This document shows positions 16,199 to 25,022 of a stretch of DNA of 64,000 nt, one piece after another. The DNA lies in NCBI GenBank assembly GCA_910575625.1, contig CAJTFD010000004.1, positions 1 to 64,000 on the forward strand, written 5' to 3'. Numbering within the stretch: the first letter of the stretch is position 1; each line of letters starts with the position of its first letter. The translations under genes and the position numbers were made by a program. A model generated the notes under the pieces. The model was not told where the DNA came from. It did not search any database and was given only the letters and a program-made list of their open reading frames with translations. Origin of the DNA: Clostridia bacterium (GTDB taxonomy: Bacteria; Bacillota; Clostridia; Lachnospirales; Lachnospiraceae).

Positions 16199-17731
16199 AT
16201 GGGTGTTAAGGTCATACTGCTGGCCATCTTTTTTGTGGTGATGGTGGGCGTGGGCATCTATTCCAGGAGGCACGCAGGGAGCGTGAATGATTTTGTCCTG
16301 GGCGGGCGTTCCGTCGGTCCGTGGCTGACGGCGTTTGCCTATGGGACTTCATATTTTTCGGCGGTGGTGTTTGTGGGGTATGCGGGGCAGTTCGGGTGGA
16401 AATACGGACTGGCCTCCACGTGGATCGGGATTGGGAACGCGCTGATCGGAAGCCTGCTGGCCTGGGTGATCTTAGGACGGAGGACCCGGGTCATGACGAA
16501 CCATCTGAGGGCGGCCACCATGCCGGATTTCTTTGGAAAACGTTTTGACAGCAATGCGCTGCGCATCGCTGCCTCCGCCATCGCTTTCGTGTTTTTGATC
16601 CCCTATACGGCATCGCTGTATAACGGTCTGTCCCGCTTGTTTGGCATGTCTTTTGACATCCCGTATACGGTCTGTGTGATCTTGATGGCGGCGCTGACTG
16701 GGATCTATGTGATCCTGGGCGGTTATATGGCGACGGCGATCAATGATTTCATCCAGGGGATCGTCATGCTGGGCGGTATCGTGGCCGTGATCGGAGCGGT
16801 GCTGAATGGACAGGGTGGCTTCATGGAGGCTGTGGGAAAATTGGCCCAGCTGGAGAGCGATGTGCCGGTGACGGTGGGGCAGCCGGGGGCGTTTACATCC
16901 TTTTTTGGACCGGATCCGTTGAATCTGCTGGGCGTGGTGATCCTGACTTCCCTGGGGACCTGGGGGCTGCCGCAGATGGTGCACAAGTTCTATACGATCA
17001 AGGATGAGAAAGCAGTGACGGCGGGGACGGTGATCTCCACGTTCTTTGCCCTGGTCATCTCGGGGGGATGTTATTTCCTGGGCGGTTTTGGACGGCTGTT
17101 TGAGGATGCATCGATCTACGGGGCGGACGGCGCGATCGTGTACGATGCGATCATCCCGTCCATGTTGTCCAGACTGCCGGATATCCTGATCGGGATCGTG
17201 ATCATCTTAGTCCTGTCCGCGTCTATGTCCACGCTGTCTTCTCTGGTGCTCACGTCGAGTTCCACGCTGACGCTGGATTTTATCAAGGGGAATATCGTGA
17301 AAGACATGAGCGATAAGCTCCAGCTTTTGGTGATGCGTGTGCTGATCGTGTTCTTCATCGCGATCTCTGTGGTCCTGGCCTTAGATCCGCCCACGTTCAT
17401 TGCTCAGCTGATGGGGATCTCCTGGGGCGCTCTGGCCGGAGCGTTTTTGGCGCCGTTTTTGTACGGGCTCTGCTGGAAACGGGTGACCCGTCCGGCTGTG
17501 TGGGCCAGCTTTATCTGCGGCGTGGGGATCACGGTGCTGAATATGTTCCTGCATTTTATCCAGTCTCCGATCAACGCGGGGGCTGTGGCGATGATCGCGG
17601 GGCTGGCGGTCGTGCCGGTGGTGAGCCTGCTCACGCCGGTGTTTGATAAAGGAAAGGTGGAGGAGATCTTCTCCTGTTATGACGAGACAGTGTCTGTGCG
17701 GAAGAAGACGGCTCTGCCGGAAAAAGATTAG
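16199..17731 (+). CDS. Sodium:solute symporter (SSS family)
   Basis: The 510-residue protein has about 13 hydrophobic segments. It shows the SSS family features DFVLGGRSVGPWLTAFAYG near the N-terminus and GLPQMVHKFYTIKDEKA in the middle, like PutP/PanF transporters. It probably imports a small organic solute with sodium; the substrate cannot be inferred. GGGAGGAAGAGCG precedes the ATG. It lies 40 bases after nrdD and may be read from the same promoter. Its stop is six bases from the stop of the convergent Rrf2 gene, with no room for a terminator between. Confidence 0.9.
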   Translation: MGVKVILLAIFFVVMVGVGIYSRRHAGSVNDFVLGGRSVGPWLTAFAYGTSYFSAVVFVGYAGQFGWKYGLASTWIGIGNALIGSLLAWVILGRRTRVMTNHLRAATMPDFFGKRFDSNALRIAASAIAFVFLIPYTASLYNGLSRLFGMSFDIPYTVCVILMAALTGIYVILGGYMATAINDFIQGIVMLGGIVAVIGAVLNGQGGFMEAVGKLAQLESDVPVTVGQPGAFTSFFGPDPLNLLGVVILTSLGTWGLPQMVHKFYTIKDEKAVTAGTVISTFFALVISGGCYFLGGFGRLFEDASIYGADGAIVYDAIIPSMLSRLPDILIGIVIILVLSASMSTLSSLVLTSSSTLTLDFIKGNIVKDMSDKLQLLVMRVLIVFFIAISVVLALDPPTFIAQLMGISWGALAGAFLAPFLYGLCWKRVTRPAVWASFICGVGITVLNMFLHFIQSPINAGAVAMIAGLAVVPVVSLLTPVFDKGKVEEIFSCYDETVSVRKKTALPEKD

Positions 17732-17737
17732 AAGGTG

Positions 17738-18145
17738 TCAAAAACGCCCCTTCACCAGATCGTCGAGTGTTATACCATAAAAAAAATCGTGGATGAGCGC
17801 ATCATATTTTTTCCACAGCGGCAGCGTTGTACATTTTTCTATCCGAGGGCAGCTTTCCGCATCCGGCAGCAGACAGGCGACCGGTGCGAGCGGCCCTTCT
17901 GCCAATTCTATAATCTCCCCCACGGTATATCGCTCTGGAGGCCGGGTCAGCATATAGCCGCCGCCTTTGCCGCGGAGTCCTTTTAAGAGTTTTCCTTTGA
18001 CGAGAGTTTTCAGGATGATCTCCAGGTATTTCTCGGAGATCTCCTGCTGTTTGGCGATGTCTTTTAGTGGAACATATCCGTTCTCCTGGTATTGTGCAAG
18101 GCTGATCATTACGCGCAGCGCGTAACGTGCTTTTGTTGAAATCAT
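17738..18145 (-). CDS. Rrf2-family transcriptional regulator
   Basis: The 135-residue protein begins MISTKARYALRVMISLA and contains the winged-helix part ISEKYLEIILKTLVKGKLL and GKGGGYML, typical of Rrf2/IscR/CymR. Three cysteines in ACLLPDAESCPRIEKCTT are spaced like the Fe-S ligands of IscR-type members, so it may sense clusters or redox state. The target genes are not evident. A second, different Rrf2 gene is at 59410. Confidence 0.88.
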   Translation of the reverse strand: MISTKARYALRVMISLAQYQENGYVPLKDIAKQQEISEKYLEIILKTLVKGKLLKGLRGKGGGYMLTRPPERYTVGEIIELAEGPLAPVACLLPDAESCPRIEKCTTLPLWKKYDALIHDFFYGITLDDLVKGRF

Positions 18146-18279
18146 AGAAATATACCTCCAAATCTCTTTTGATTATATCCGTGATCTGCAAAATTATCAA
18201 GGACAACATGATCCTGAGGTCAAAAAGGTGGTGGAAGATATGGATGCAGTGGGAATGACAGAAAAAGAACAGATACAAA

Positions 18280-18556
18280 GATCCCCTTGTGTAAAAACAG
18301 GGGGATCTCAGAGTGTCGACAAAGTCGCCACTCTGGTAAAATTCATGGCTTACGCCATAAATTTTAATACTGGAGGATAAAAGCCCGATCTGCTCGCACA
18401 AGGGCTAAAGCCCCTACAGATCGGGCTTTTTGCAAGTAGCCGGAAATAAATTCCGTCTACTTGATCCCAGTTCGAGGGCACAGCCCTTCGAGCACCCATG
18501 ACCAAACGACACTTTATCTACAGTCTGAGATCCCCTTGTGTAAAAACAGGGGGATC
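18280..18556. repeat. 277-bp intergenic element: chain of seven hairpins framed by inverted repeats
   Basis: The gap between the Rrf2 and amidohydrolase genes holds seven consecutive stem-loops: 18280-18307, 18309-18335, 18338-18365, 18381-18428 (GC-rich, then T5), 18434-18462, 18471-18491 and 18529-18556 (then T6). The first and last hairpins have the same sequence, GATCCCC with GGGGGATC. Each is followed, on opposite strands, by CTCAG and a TGTxGAxAAAG motif, so the ends form inverted repeats. Bases 18483-18529 repeat the core found at 782-829. There is no ORF. It could be a miniature transposable element, a mosaic of REP-like units or a structured RNA. Confidence 0.75.
18483..18529 (-). 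repeat. Dispersed intergenic repeat core, copy 2
   Basis: Read on the minus strand it begins CTCAGACTGTAGATAAAG and ends ATGGGTGCTCGAAGGGC. It matches 782-829 except in the middle and at a few single bases. Confidence 0.7.
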
Positions 18557-18571
18557 TTTTTTCTGCGTTTT

Positions 18572-19381
18572 TCAGATATTTAACAGTGCGGCCGCGTTTT
18601 TCCAAAGGATCTGCTCCTGTTCTTCTGGCGTGAGGGGCAGGGAGCGGAGGATGGAGACGGCTTCTTCCTGATCCGCCCAGGGAGTGTCGGAGCCGAAGAG
18701 GATCCGGTGGGCGCCATGGTCTTTGATCATCCGGGTGAGCTGGTCTTTGTGCATGTGGCAGATGGAGTAGGCCGTGTCAAAATATACGTCCTGTCCGACC
18801 AGCAGTTCTTCCGAGCTGTCATAAAATTCATTGCTGCCCATATGGGCCAGGATCAGTTTCCGGGGCGCGACTTCTTTTAGCACCCGGCGGACGTGCGCAG
18901 CGGTGCAGTGCGTCTGATCCGGGCAGGCGGGATCGTACCCGGCATGGGTGAGGGTAAATAATCCAAGCTCGGAAGCTCTGTCCAGGATGCGCATATAGCG
19001 GATGTCGTCGAAGGATACGCCCTGGTAATCCGGGTGCAGTTTGATCCCTTTGAAACCCATCGCGTGGATCTGGGTCAGTTTTTCCTTATAGTCTGGCATG
19101 TCCGGGTGGATCCCGGCGATGGAGAGGAGCCGCGGCCCGCCTGTGGGGTAGTCCCGTTTGTTGACGGCATTGGCGAAGCGGATGATGGAGTCAAACTGTT
19201 TTATGTTGGTGACCACGGGCAGGATCACGCTGATGTCGACGCCTGCGCGTGCTGCGGAATCCATCAGGCCGTCGGCTGTGCCGTCCATGCTGGGAGGGAG
19301 GTTGATGGTGGCGGAGAGTTTCGGGATCGCTTTTTTTGCCACTTCGTCGGGGAAGATATGTGTGTGTATGTCGATGATCAT
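18572..19381 (-). CDS. Metal-dependent amidohydrolase family protein
   Basis: The 269-residue protein starts MIIDIHTHIF, the metal-binding HxH of amidohydrolase-2 enzymes, and has GIKLHPDYQG, a conserved His in ILAHMGSNEF and the late Asp in FGSDTPWADQEEA. It is therefore probably a TIM-barrel hydrolase or decarboxylase. The substrate is unknown. It follows the DUF362 gene on the same strand, with an intergenic hairpin between them, and may be part of the partly decayed methyl-metabolism cluster upstream. Confidence 0.85.
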   Translation of the reverse strand: MIIDIHTHIFPDEVAKKAIPKLSATINLPPSMDGTADGLMDSAARAGVDISVILPVVTNIKQFDSIIRFANAVNKRDYPTGGPRLLSIAGIHPDMPDYKEKLTQIHAMGFKGIKLHPDYQGVSFDDIRYMRILDRASELGLFTLTHAGYDPACPDQTHCTAAHVRRVLKEVAPRKLILAHMGSNEFYDSSEELLVGQDVYFDTAYSICHMHKDQLTRMIKDHGAHRILFGSDTPWADQEEAVSILRSLPLTPEEQEQILWKNAAALLNI

Positions 19382-19422
19382 TTGTCAGCCTTTCTTTTTT
19401 TCTGAGGGTTTTGGGCAGACGG

Positions 19423-19454
19423 CAAGGCGACTCCTTTTGCGGGGAGCCGCCTTG
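19423..19454. other. Intercistronic hairpin between the DUF362 and amidohydrolase genes
   Basis: CAAGGCGACTCC pairs with GGAGCCGCCTTG (one mismatch or G-U pair) around an eight-base loop. No T-run follows on the minus strand, so it may stabilise or process the transcript rather than end it. Confidence 0.5.
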
Positions 19455-19470
19455 TGCACTTGGATATGAT

Positions 19471-20358
19471 CTATGCCAGGTCCAAGTCTACAGTTTCATA
19501 TTCACGGCTGCCCAGGCCCAGTGCGGCGGCGGCTTCTACGGTATGGATGCCGTTTAAGGATTCCATACGCTCGATGAGCGCGGCTTTGCCCGGGTCGGGG
19601 GAGGCGTATACTGCGTCCACGCATGCCTGGTCTACGGCTACGGGGTCGAGGGATGCGAAGATCCCGATATCGGCCATCTCCGGGTCGTGGGGGTTTGCAT
19701 CACAGTCACAGTCTATGGAGAGGCGGTTTGCCACGTTGATGTACAGCATGTTCCTGTTGCCGAGGTAATCGATGACGGCACTGTCCGCGTCAGCCATGGA
19801 TTCAAGGAAAGAGTCGTGGTCGGCTGCGAACATGTCCTCGAGTTTTTCGCAGGGTTTTCCGTTGCAGTGGATGATCCCTTTTCCATAGGAGGAAGCGACG
19901 CCGATGGCCACGTTCTTCAGCGCTCCGCCGAACCCGCCCATGGCATGGCCCTTGAAATGGGACAGTACCAGCATGGAATCGTAGTTGGCCAGGTGGCTGC
20001 CCACATAGTTCTCTGTCAGCTGGCGGCCGTTCCGGACAGGCAGGATCAGTTCACCTTCTTCGTCCATCAAGTCACAGGGAGCGATGGCGGCGAAGCCATG
20101 GTCACGGAAAGTCTGCCAATGGGCTTCGCTGGTGTTCCTGCGGCCTTCGTAGGCTGTGTTGCATTCCACGATGGTCCCGTCCAGCTTTTTTACCAGGGGG
20201 GCGATCAGGGCGGGCTGCAGGAAGTTGTGTCCGCCTGGTTCGCCGGTGGAGATCTTGACGGCGACCTTTCCATGGAGTTCCCTGCCCAGGGCTTCATAGA
20301 TCTTTACGAGGCTTTCTGGCGTGATCTCTTTTGTAAAATATACAGCTGCCTTTTTCAT
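19471..20358 (-). CDS. DUF362 domain-containing protein
   Basis: The 295-residue protein fits the DUF362 family: KVAVKISTGEPGG, VECNTAYEGRR, LSHFKGHAMGGFGGALKNVAIG and DPVAVDQACVDAVY. Some DUF362 proteins carry two ferredoxin clusters; no CxxCxxC motif is present here, so this is the short form. The biochemical role is unknown. AAAGGA precedes the ATG. It is probably co-transcribed with the amidohydrolase gene downstream. Confidence 0.85.
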   Translation of the reverse strand: MKKAAVYFTKEITPESLVKIYEALGRELHGKVAVKISTGEPGGHNFLQPALIAPLVKKLDGTIVECNTAYEGRRNTSEAHWQTFRDHGFAAIAPCDLMDEEGELILPVRNGRQLTENYVGSHLANYDSMLVLSHFKGHAMGGFGGALKNVAIGVASSYGKGIIHCNGKPCEKLEDMFAADHDSFLESMADADSAVIDYLGNRNMLYINVANRLSIDCDCDANPHDPEMADIGIFASLDPVAVDQACVDAVYASPDPGKAALIERMESLNGIHTVEAAAALGLGSREYETVDLDLA

Positions 20359-20397
20359 GGGATCTTTCCTTTCGTTTATAGATATTTTATGAGTAAT

Positions 20398-20473
20398 ATC
20401 TTAAACGGTATGGTTTTTTATGTCAAGGAAATTTATCATGTCATGATCATTTTGCTTTTGCGTGCATATATCC
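20398..20473. repeat. 76-bp direct repeat, copy A
   Basis: This copy matches 21350-21425 at 73 of 76 positions. On the minus strand it encodes the C-terminal residues GYMHAKAK and stop, the same end as the UroD-like gene at 21399 (GYMHARAK). The two copies flank the toxin-antitoxin pair. Confidence 0.9.
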
Positions 20474-20506
20474 ACGGTATTGTCGAGTGGTGGATCCGAT
20501 TTTTTC

Positions 20507-20554
20507 TTGTATATTTTTTGACGCTATGGCATAATATAAGTAAGAAATTCTTAC
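20507..20554 (+). promoter_or_regulatory. Promoter and palindromic operator of the toxin-antitoxin pair
   Basis: TTGTAT (20507-20512) and CATAAT (20530-20535) are 17 bases apart. Five bases later lies GTAAGAAATTCTTAC (20540-20554), a 15-base near-palindrome over the expected transcription start. This is where an AbrB-type antitoxin would bind to repress its own operon. Confidence 0.6.
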
Positions 20555-20573
20555 AAGAAAGGGGAATATGCAA

Positions 20574-20840
20574 ATGAGTACACAGATATTAACCGTTTCT
20601 TCTAAAGGCCAGATATCTCTGCCGGTCAGTATCCGAAAACTCCTGTCGATCAATACAGGTGACAAGCTGGTGGCATATACTTCAGGAGATGTTATCATGC
20701 TCAAAACTTTAAAACTTCCTTCTGCTGAAGAATTTGAAGCCTCATTGGATGAAGCTCAAAAATGGGCGCTGTCTGTTGGATATGATGAAAATGATGTTGA
20801 TGATATTGTCAGATCAGTTAGGAAGAAGAAACGAGCATGA
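20574..20840 (+). CDS. AbrB/SpoVT-type antitoxin
   Basis: The 88-residue protein begins MSTQILTVSSKGQISLPVSIRKLL, a swapped-hairpin AbrB DNA-binding domain, and ends in an acidic helix then a basic tail (VRKKKRA). The C-terminal half should bind and neutralise the PIN toxin encoded next. The ATG at 20574 fits AAAGGGG better than the one six bases earlier. It overlaps the toxin start by four bases. The pair is intact in an otherwise decayed region. Confidence 0.85.
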   Translation: MSTQILTVSSKGQISLPVSIRKLLSINTGDKLVAYTSGDVIMLKTLKLPSAEEFEASLDEAQKWALSVGYDENDVDDIVRSVRKKKRA

Positions 20841-21241
20841 GGATTGTGATAGATACGAATGTCTTAATCTCTGGCGTGTTTTTTGGCGGATTTCCAAGAA
20901 AAATCCTGAGTGCTGTTGTGAGGCAGAAGATAGTTGCCTGTGCCACGCCAGAGATCATTAATGAATATGAAGAGATCGTGCAGGAAATGATCAACAGGAA
21001 GCAGGGACATATCAATAGGGAGATCTTAAGTCCGCTGATCAAAGTTATGGAGATCATCGAACCTGTTACACATGTTAGGATATGCCGTGACCCCGACGAT
21101 GATAAATTTTTGGAATGCGCAAAAGATTCGCAGGCTTTATATATTGTCAGCGGAGATAAGGACCTTCTTGTGATAAAGCGATTTGAAAATGTCCGGATTG
21201 TGACAGCAAAGGATTTCTGCGAGGAATACTTTTCGGGATGA
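20837..21241 (+). CDS. PIN-domain toxin (putative RNase)
   Basis: The 134-residue protein shows PIN-domain acidic residues: D6 in VIDTNVLISG, a Glu in INEYEEI (about 43-45), Asp in CRDPDDDKFLECA (about 85-89) and Asp in VSGDKDLL (about 107-109). This matches the family of putative PIN toxins paired with AbrB-like antitoxins, which cleave RNA. The start ATGA overlaps the antitoxin stop. A strong terminator follows. Confidence 0.88.
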   Translation: MRIVIDTNVLISGVFFGGFPRKILSAVVRQKIVACATPEIINEYEEIVQEMINRKQGHINREILSPLIKVMEIIEPVTHVRICRDPDDDKFLECAKDSQALYIVSGDKDLLVIKRFENVRIVTAKDFCEEYFSG

Positions 21242-21289
21242 TTTTCGTTTTTTACATCATTTCTATATATACTGCCTGTCGGGCCGGAG

Positions 21290-21340
21290 ATGAGAGGATA
21301 CCTTCTTTTTGAAATAACAGGGTATCCTCTCATTATTTTT
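21290..21340 (+). terminator. Terminator after the toxin gene
   Basis: ATGAGAGGATACC (21290-21302) and GGTATCCTCTCAT (21321-21333) form a perfect 13-bp stem, followed by TATTTTT. Confidence 0.85.
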
Positions 21341-21349
21341 ATGTCTGAG

Positions 21350-21425
21350 ATCTTAAACGGTATGGTTTTCTATGTCAAGGAGATTTATCATGTCATGATC
21401 ATTTTGCTCTTGCGTGCATATATCC
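21350..21425. repeat. 76-bp direct repeat, copy B
   Basis: It is the partner of 20398-20473 and includes the 3' end and the region just past the stop of the UroD-like gene at 21399. Confidence 0.9.
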
Positions 21426-22265
21426 GATCGCCATTTCAGACATCATGCCGGCAGCCGCCCATACGTCACCCAGGTCTTTTCCCTCTTCTGGGGTGAGCAG
21501 AATAAATCCGGCAAAGATATACCCAGGGCAGGCGCCGTATGTGTCGTAGCAGCGTTTGATCTCATTTAATAAGATTTCTTTGTCGTCTGTCGTGCCTGGC
21601 ACTCCGTTGGTGTCGTAGCCGCCTGCGATGCAGAAACGGTCGCCGTATTTTTCGAGGAGGCTTTTGATGTCGTTGCATGGCTGTACGGAAGACCATGCGG
21701 CAAAACCTTCTTCGATGAATGATCCGATCAGATCTTCCGCGTGGCCGCAGCAGTGGAGGATCGGGATCATCCCAAGTTCCCGGGCGCGCTGTGTGATCCG
21801 TTTATGCTGAGGCGCGATCAGTCTTTTATAGGTTTCAGGAGACATAAAAGGGCATGACTGGGTGGCTACATCATCGTACAGAGTGTAGGTATCCGGTTGG
21901 TAATATTTTGCGATATAGTCCAGGGCTTTGAGCTTGTAGTCGGTGATGGCGGTCAGGAGTCCTTCTACGGCTTCGGGTTCCATCGCGATGGAGATCAGGG
22001 CGTTTTCAAATCCCATGAAAGCGGCAAGGCGTTCAAAGGGGCCGTTTCCATCGCCATAATCAACGGCCGTGACCGTTCTGTCAACGCTGTAGAGCTGTTC
22101 TTTGGCATCTGCTTCCCAATGATATGCGGATACATCTGGGAATTTTATGATGGATTGCCAGTCGCAGATCGTCTCTTCATCCAGGAGAAAATTTCCTGGT
22201 TCAGGGAGGGCTGTCCCGCCACCGGAGTCCGGGGTGACCCATGTCACGCCAAAACCGTCTTTGCC
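21399..22265 (-). pseudogene. UroD-like protein lacking its N-terminus (paralog B)
   Basis: The frame from DGFGVTWVTPDSGG to GYMHARAK is a uroporphyrinogen-decarboxylase-family protein. Such proteins in Clostridia act as cobamide methyltransferases as well as in heme synthesis. It includes LHCCGHAEDLIGSFIEEG, the metal/cofactor-side motif. The first 50 or so residues are missing: upstream of about 22265 the DNA codes, in another frame, for the N-terminal part of a second UroD-like protein. There is no plausible start codon of its own. Both parts contain an equivalent GVTW motif, which shows that they come from two paralogs and not from one frameshifted gene. Confidence 0.8.
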
Positions 22266-22620
22266 GCCGCCTCTGGGCCTTGCTGCGGTCGTAGGATGCG
22301 TAGTCTTTCTTTGCCGCTTCCCACAATTCGTCGGAATATTCCAGGGGCGGGCATTTGACCCGGCCTTTCCATTCCTCCACATCCTCTAAGACCGTGAATC
22401 CATCGCCGTGGCGGGGGAACGCGCCGGGCGTCCCTTCTGGCCATGTCCAGGTCACGCCCCAGAAATCGACACAGTCTGGTGCGCCAGGCTCCCAGGGAAA
22501 GGGATTGGTGGCATTCCAGGGGTCGGAATAGGGCATTGGGAAAAATTCAAATTGTTTGACAAAGCGGTCGGGCTTCCCGCCGCGGATCGTTTCCAGAAAA
22601 TTTTCTCTTGGTGTGAGCAT
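22266..22620 (-). pseudogene. UroD-like protein, N-terminal fragment only (paralog A)
   Basis: An AGGAGG-like site precedes MLTPRENFLETIRGGKPDRF, the normal start of this UroD subfamily. The fragment runs through FWGVTWTWPEGTPGAF to about residue 115 (DYASYDRSKA). It then becomes an Arg-rich nonsense frame where it meets paralog B. The C-terminal two thirds, with the active site, are gone. The break looks like a deletion between tandem paralogs. Confidence 0.8.
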
Positions 22621-22634
22621 CTTTTTTTCCTCCT

Positions 22635-23874
22635 CTATCCGCGTACTCGTTTGATGGCGCGGTCACATATGGCATCGATCTTCTTGGCAGTGTCTTTTGG
22701 CAGCGGGCAGGTGCAGCCTTTTTCTAAAATGACGGTAACACGTTCATGGATGCGGTCGCTCAGGGTCTTGCTGTTGTTGGTCGTCCAGTCTTCATAACTC
22801 TCATGGGTAAAGAGATCGGAACTCCAATGATCCCGGCAGTGCTCCACGGTATGTTCTTCTGCGAGATAGTTTCCGCCCGGGCCCAGCTCGTCGATCAGGT
22901 CGAGGGCCAGGGTCTCTTTATTGATCTCAAAACCTCTGGTCATACGTTCACAGTAGCGGATCGCTTCATTTCCAAAGACCAGTGTCTCCAGGCTTCCGGA
23001 CATGCAGGCTTCCAGATAGCCTACGAACATATTCATGGACGGCGCTGACAATGCGCCCGTATAGATCTGCATGCCCACGTCAAAGGCGGCCTGCTCGTCC
23101 AGGATTGGAGAGTCTGTGGAACCGATGTGCATGAAGCAGGGCAGTCCCAGGTAACGGTAGAAGTCTGCGGCGACCGCCTGTCCCATGGAAAATTCGGGGG
23201 CGGAGCAGCTGACAGACATGGAACGGGCGTCTACGCCGTCCAAAAGTCCGCCTAAGATGATCGGGGCGCCTGGTCTTGCGCATTGGCTGATGATCAGTCC
23301 GATCAGAGCGTCGGCCAGTGCGATCACCAGTGCGCCTGCCATGGTCGCCGGGGCTGTGCCGCCTGGCATGGGGCCTCCGGAACAGGTCATGGGGATGCTG
23401 TTTCTGGCATTGAATAAGATTTCTTCTACGGTATCTTCCGGATATGTAAGGGGGTCGATGCAGGCGACCAGGCACATCATATTCGGCTTTGCGGCCAGTT
23501 TTTCTTTTCCTCCGGCCACAGTCTCAAACATTTCCAGGATGTCTTTCCAGTTTTCCATGCTGCTGGCCCATGCCAGGATGGGTTTTGTGGTGTTGTGCAA
23601 AAGTTCATTCATTTCCACCACATCGGCAAGGCTCTGGTCGATATCGGATACCAGTCCGCAGCCAGTGGCCCATGAAATGTAGGGCCGGGATATAGACACG
23701 CTCCCCGTCCACATGGCATCCGGCCTCGGTCATCAGCTGCCGCGCTTCGGCACTGTCCACCACACATCCTGTGCAGCTTAAGACTTGGAGTATGGAATCA
23801 AACATGGTCTTGCATTGGTCTTCTGCTAAAAATCGATAGCGTACGTTGGTTTTTTCTGTTGAATTTATCCGCAT
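22635..23874 (-). pseudogene. MttB-family (trimethylamine methyltransferase-like) gene with internal deletion and frameshift
   Basis: The gene starts at 23874 with a good GGAGGG site and MRINSTEKTNVRYRFLAEDQ, normal for non-pyrrolysine MttB-type corrinoid methyltransferases. After about 64 residues (HVDGERVYIPA) the frame changes near 23683. The rest continues in another frame from ISWATGCGLVSD to the stop at 22635. It includes TCSGGPMPGGTAPATMAGAL and a normal C-terminus. About 70 residues seem to be missing compared with the usual length near 480. With its frame broken it should not make a working enzyme. Confidence 0.8.
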
Positions 23875-23887
23875 GGTGTCCCTCCAT

Positions 23888-24259
23888 TTATGCTTTTTCA
23901 TTGGCGATGATCCGGTCGACTTTATAGATCATTTTCCGCAGTTCTGGTGTCAGTCCATAGGTGACAGGATCCATACTGCTGAGGAAAACTTCCCGATCGT
24001 GCCGGATGATATAGTCGTAGAGATATTTTTCGGTCTCTTCTGGGCTCATGCCTTCCGGCACCGGCGGCGAACACTCCAGTTTCAGTTTTCCGTCTGCCAG
24101 TTCTTTGGCTTTCATAGGATCAGAAGCGTCTGGCTGCATCTGCCAGGAATCAACTCCGCATTCGACCATAAATGGCACAAAATTCAGTGCATTCCCGCAG
24201 CAATGGGCGGTAAAGAGCATACCCAGCTCATGGGTCTTTTCCACTGCGATGGAGATCTT
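23888..24259 (-). pseudogene. UroD-like protein, C-terminal fragment (third paralog)
   Basis: From about 24259 to the stop at 23888 the minus strand encodes THELGMLFTAHCCGNALNFV through YKVDRIIANEKA, the last third of a UroD-like protein. It includes the conserved HCCGNA, equivalent to HCCGHA in paralog B. The first two thirds are absent, replaced at the junction by the 5'-truncated regulator on the plus strand. It lies 13 bases before the mttB pseudogene, so the original operon was probably uroD-like then mttB. Confidence 0.8.
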
Positions 24260-24266
24260 GGAAAAA

Positions 24267-25022
24267 ATGCTGGAGCATACGTATATAGAAGAAGAGCAGA
24301 TCACAGCGGTCTTGCAGCAGGCAGGAAGGGACTGTTTTGATGATCATTTCTGTTTTGTGGTGTATCCGTCTGAGAACGACGTGGCGACAAATCTGCTCAA
24401 TTTCGTGGCCACATCTTTGTCAGCGGCCTGTCCGGCGGCAAAATATATCATTTTCCGGGAGAGGATCGTTTTTATCGTGGATCTTACGAAGGTGGGAAAG
24501 AGCCGGGACGAGGTTTTCCGCTTGTTTGTCCCGGCTTTGAGAGATGAAATGCTCAAAGCCAGTATCAGTACTGTTTTTTCGGATTTTAAAAATCTGTATT
24601 ATTATTACAAACAGTGTAATATCGCGATGCATTTGGGCAAGGTCAATTTCTCTACACAGTGGTATTATAAATTTGAGGACAGTATGTTAGATCATGTGAT
24701 AGAATGCAGCCTGCATAAATTTATCCCGCAGGCCCTCTATCCGGAAGGGCTTCTGCGCCTGATCGAGCATGACCGTGTAAAGGGGACGGACTATACGACC
24801 ATACTCCAGGTATATCTTGAAAACAATATGAGCCCTACGGCTGCACTGAAAAAGCTCTATATGCACAGGAATACGTTCGCTTATCGGCTGCAGAGGCTGC
24901 AGGAGATCTTAAATATGGATCTGGAAGACCCTGATATCCGTCTGACCCTGCTGTTGACACTTAAGATCTTTCAGGGGAAAGGAGGGAGTTCGGATGGGAC
25001 GTTATCTGAATTTGGGAAATGA
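24267..25022 (+). pseudogene. PucR/CdaR-type regulator lacking its N-terminus
   Basis: The frame encodes a mid-domain and a C-terminal helix-turn-helix typical of PucR/CdaR activators: VYLENNMSPTAALKKLYMHRNTFAYRLQRLQEI. Full-length proteins have about 100 or more extra N-terminal residues. Here, upstream of about 24267, the DNA is the antisense of the third UroD-like fragment. Such regulators commonly sit next to methyltransferase operons they control. Translation from the ATG at 24267 is possible but has no good ribosome site. Confidence 0.7.

Noticed and set aside
18280-18556. CRISPR array
   Set aside because: The hairpins differ in sequence and spacing; only the outer two are the same, and no spacer-repeat periodicity or cas gene is present.
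20447-20704. 85-codon minus-strand frame ending YMHAKAK
   Set aside because: Only the last seven residues, inside the direct repeat, are genuine UroD sequence; the rest is antisense to the antitoxin gene and its promoter.
22201-22382. A simple single-base frameshift in one UroD-like gene
   Set aside because: Both sides of the junction contain the equivalent GVTW segment, so the pieces come from two paralogs and cannot be restored to one protein by one base change.
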